From an uncultured Alphaproteobacteria bacterium (GTDB lineage Bacteria > Pseudomonadota > Alphaproteobacteria > Rickettsiales > UBA1997): a stretch of 8,173 nt of DNA. The position numbers and the translations under genes were made by a program. The stretch covers positions 1 through 8,173 of the forward strand of contig CAILUF010000235.1 in NCBI GenBank assembly GCA_903837365.1. Reading direction: 5' to 3'. This document shows positions 6,352-8,173 of the stretch, in pieces; position 1 is the first letter of the stretch, and each line of letters opens with the position of its first letter. The notes under the pieces are model-generated. The model was given only the letters and a program-made list of their open reading frames with translations. It made no database searches and was not told the DNA's origin.

Positions 6352-6407
6352 TTCCGTTTTTAAAATAAAAAAATTATTCAAAAAATAAAAAATGTTATAA
6401 AACCATT

Positions 6408-6419
6408 TTCAAATTTGAA
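6408..6419. repeat. 12-bp perfect palindrome upstream of tRNA-Leu
   Basis: TTCAAATTTGAA is its own reverse complement and ends 28 bp before the tRNA 5' end, where promoter elements are expected. It shares its arms with the inverted repeat at 5311-5333 upstream of rplU. It might be an operator or be chance in AT-rich DNA. Confidence 0.3.
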
Positions 6420-6447
6420 TTTTATGGAATTTATATATTTAAATTTT

Positions 6448-6532
6448 GCGGACGTGGCGAAATTGGCAGACGCACTAGACTTAGGATCTAGCGCCGCAAG
6501 GCATGTGGGTTCAAGTCCCTCCGTCCGCACCA
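6448..6532 (+). tRNA. tRNA-Leu(UAG)
   Basis: The 85-nt sequence folds as a class II (long variable arm) tRNA. The acceptor stem GCGGACG (6448-6454) pairs with CGTCCGC (6522-6528), followed by discriminator A and an encoded CCA (6530-6532). The anticodon stem CTAGA/TCTAG encloses loop CTTAGGA with anticodon TAG at 6482-6484, which reads leucine CUN codons. A short variable arm GCC-GCAA-GGC follows. The T loop TTCAAGT (6510-6516) is standard, but the T stem GTGGG/CCCTC contains one T-T opposition (6506 with 6520). The tRNA is transcribed in the same direction as rpmA and tig; no clear promoter of its own was found. Confidence 0.97.
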
Positions 6533-6834
6533 CTTAAAAATAAAAAAGCAAAAATTTTTTATATTTTACAGCTAAAAAATGCTCAGCAAAAGCTCTCCAC
6601 TTCCAAATTAAATATTCTTTAAATCATATCTCAAATCTTACCTTAAAATTTTAATCTATTTAATTTTTTGAAAATTTGATAAATAAATATTCAAGAAAAT
6701 TCCAAAAAAAATAATCAAATTTCTTCTAGAATTTTAACTTTAAGTAATTAAATTCTGTAAAAATTATTGTAATCAATATTTAAAATTTTACGATCTCAAT
6801 AGATTCGTAAACTCAATTAAATTAACTATCTAAA
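6533..6834. other. AT-rich spacer between tRNA-Leu and tig
   Basis: This 302-bp spacer contains no open frame with coding character and no recognisable RNA gene. At its left end, an all-AT stem, AAAAAA (6542-6547) with TTTTTT (6555-6560), could serve as a weak tRNA terminator. At its right end lies the stem-loop listed separately. The middle (about 6590-6780) is A/T runs, with no feature I can name and no convincing pair of promoter boxes for tig. Confidence 0.6.
6787..6811 (+). promoter_or_regulatory. Stem-loop in the tig leader
   Basis: TTTACGA (6787-6793) pairs with TCGTAAA (6805-6811). Inside it, TCT (6794-6796) pairs with AGA (6801-6803) around a CAAT tetraloop, with one bulged T (6804), giving a 10-bp stem 23 bases before the tig ATG. 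It could be an operator or an mRNA element affecting translation of trigger factor. It matches no named leader I know. Confidence 0.4.
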
Positions 6835-8173
6835 ATGGAAGTAAAAATAAAAAAAACTTTCGATAAAAAACTAAAAAAAGATTTTGAAATTATTCTGCCA
6901 AAAGAATTAATTGCTAAAAAAATCGAAGATTATATCGAAAAAATTAAAGGCAATGTTTCGCTTAATGGCTTTCGAAAAGGTCAAGTGCCAGTTAATGTAA
7001 TTAAAGAAAAATATGGCAAATCGATCATGGCCGAAGAGGTTGAAAAAATGATTGACGAAACCATTAAAGGCATAGTTAAAGATAATTCTATCCGATTGGC
7101 ACTTCAACCGAAAGCTGATGTCAAAAAAATCGAATATGATCAAGATGTTTCGCTTACTGTTTCAATGGAAATTTTCCCTGAAGTTCCAGAAATTGAATTA
7201 AAGAAAATTAAAGTTGTTAAAAGAGAAATTGAGCTTGAGCAAGCTGATATTGACGAAGCGGTTAATAAATTTGCGCGTTTATATGGCACTTGGGATAAGC
7301 AGGATCAGCAATATAAAGCAAAATTAAAAGATGCGGTTAATATCGATTATATTGGTCGCGTTGATAAAAAAGAATTTGAAGGTGGAAGTTCTAAAGGCTA
7401 TCAACTCGAACTTGGATCGAAATCATTTATTGATGATTTTGAGGAGCAGTTAGTTGGCAAAAAAGCTGGCGATGAAGTTAAAGTAAAAGTTAAATTTCCA
7501 AAACAATATCACGCTAGTAATTTAGCTGGTCAACAAGCAGAATTTGAAGTTAAGATCAATGAAGTTCTGTGCTTACATGCCTCAGAAATTAGTGACGAAT
7601 TCGTTAAAGAAAAATTTGGATTGCAAGATAAGCAAACCTTTGTTCAAGAGATTAAAAAGGATCTCGAAAAGCAAAATCAGGAAGTCACATTGGAAGTTTT
7701 TAAAACTGAACTTTTTGATTTTTTAAATAAAAAATATGATTTTGATTTGCCGGAAGGAATGGTTGCAAAACAAGTCGAAGTCTTGTGGCGTGAAGTTGAA
7801 GAGCAATTAAAAACAAATCCACAAAAATTTAAAAATGATAAAGAAAAAGAAAAAGCGCGTGAGGTTAAAGAAGGCTTAGCAAAACGCATGATTCGCTGTG
7901 GAATAATTCTATCAGAAATTTGTGAAAAAAATAAAATCGAATTAAAAAAAGAAGATTTTGATTTTCACATTAGCAAAGTTTTAGCTAGATTTCCTGGGCA
8001 AGAGCAAAAAGTTATTGAATATTATAACAATAATCCTCAAGCCTTAGAAAATATTAGGGGAGAGGCAATCGAGTCTAAAGCAATTAATCATATTCTTGCT
8101 TCGGAAAATATTGAAAAGAAAAAAATTAATCTTAAAGATTTCGAAAAATTTTATAAAAAATTACAAGAAGAGC
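6835..8173 (+). CDS. tig: Trigger factor (ribosome-associated chaperone and prolyl isomerase), 3' end outside window
   Basis: Trigger factor binds ribosomal protein L23 at the exit tunnel and shields and folds nascent chains; it also has peptidyl-prolyl isomerase activity. The frame from the ATG at 6835 is open to the edge, giving 446 full codons. The N-terminal ribosome-binding domain carries the signature GFRKGQVP at residues 45-52. The FKBP-like domain spans about 165-245 (DAVNIDYIGRVD..EFEGG, then LGSKSFIDDFEEQLVGKKAGD). The helical, lysine- and glutamate-rich C-terminal arms follow from about 250, with the conserved LPEGMVAKQVE-like segment near residues 304-314. E. coli trigger factor is 432 residues, so only a short tail and the stop should be missing. 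There is no Shine-Dalgarno sequence. tig is often followed by clpP-clpX, which may lie beyond the window. No frame disruption is seen. Confidence 0.97.
   Translation, partial: MEVKIKKTFDKKLKKDFEIILPKELIAKKIEDYIEKIKGNVSLNGFRKGQVPVNVIKEKYGKSIMAEEVEKMIDETIKGIVKDNSIRLALQPKADVKKIEYDQDVSLTVSMEIFPEVPEIELKKIKVVKREIELEQADIDEAVNKFARLYGTWDKQDQQYKAKLKDAVNIDYIGRVDKKEFEGGSSKGYQLELGSKSFIDDFEEQLVGKKAGDEVKVKVKFPKQYHASNLAGQQAEFEVKINEVLCLHASEISDEFVKEKFGLQDKQTFVQEIKKDLEKQNQEVTLEVFKTELFDFLNKKYDFDLPEGMVAKQVEVLWREVEEQLKTNPQKFKNDKEKEKAREVKEGLAKRMIRCGIILSEICEKNKIELKKEDFDFHISKVLARFPGQEQKVIEYYNNNPQALENIRGEAIESKAINHILASENIEKKKINLKDFEKFYKKLQEE

Noticed and set aside
6360..6447. A dedicated promoter for tRNA-Leu
   Set aside because: TATATT (6434-6439) and TATAAA (6396-6401) resemble -10 boxes, but neither has a good -35 at proper spacing, and the first is too close to the tRNA end.
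6907..7143. A 78-codon open frame on the minus strand within tig
   Set aside because: It is antisense to the ribosome-binding domain of trigger factor and is a phenylalanine-rich mirror of lysine/glutamate codons; no independent coding evidence.
7544..7889. Overlapping small frames on both strands in the 3' half of tig
   Set aside because: Both overlap the trigger factor frame and have no recognisable protein character.
1..8173. Mobile element, phage, toxin-antitoxin or defence system
   Set aside because: All open frames of convincing length are housekeeping genes; there are no transposase, integrase or paired small genes, and the tRNA has no integrated element next to it.

Overview
The window is very AT-rich (roughly 30% G+C by eye). 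It uses the standard bacterial code (TGA is a stop for rppH, tryptophan is TGG) and carries only housekeeping genes, with alphaproteobacterial-looking RppH, HolC and CcoG. Runs of A and T break up both genes and spacers, several spacers exceed 150 bp, and almost no start has a Shine-Dalgarno sequence. This suggests an AT-biased, possibly host-associated alphaproteobacterium such as a Rickettsiales-like lineage. A threonine synthase and a cbb3-oxidase assembly factor would fit one that is less reduced than Rickettsia itself. The placement is inference from composition and gene content, not a phylogeny.

Left part (1-3798): a minus-strand pair, thrC (threonine synthase) followed after one base by ccmF (cytochrome c haem lyase subunit), which runs off the left edge. 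A 78-bp divergent spacer separates them from a plus-strand pair, rppH (RNA pyrophosphohydrolase) and holC (DNA polymerase III chi subunit), which overlap by four bases. Middle (3810-5207): ccoG (fixG), a membrane iron-sulphur protein for cbb3-type oxidase assembly, lies convergent to holC with an 11-bp gap. CcmF and CcoG both serve c-type cytochrome respiration, but they are not in one operon.

Right part (5208-8173): a 314-bp divergent leader with helically phased A-tracts and competing inverted repeats precedes rplU (L21). A 157-bp spacer with repeats follows, then rpmA (L27), a likely terminator hairpin, a tRNA-Leu(UAG) gene, a 302-bp AT-rich spacer, and tig (trigger factor), cut by the right edge close to its end. 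L21, L27, the tRNA and trigger factor form a translation and nascent-protein folding neighbourhood.

I see no mobile element, CRISPR array, phage gene, defence system or clearly new system. The points most worth a second look are non-coding: the phased A-tracts and alternative pairings upstream of rplU, the repeats upstream of rpmA, and the stem-loop just before tig.
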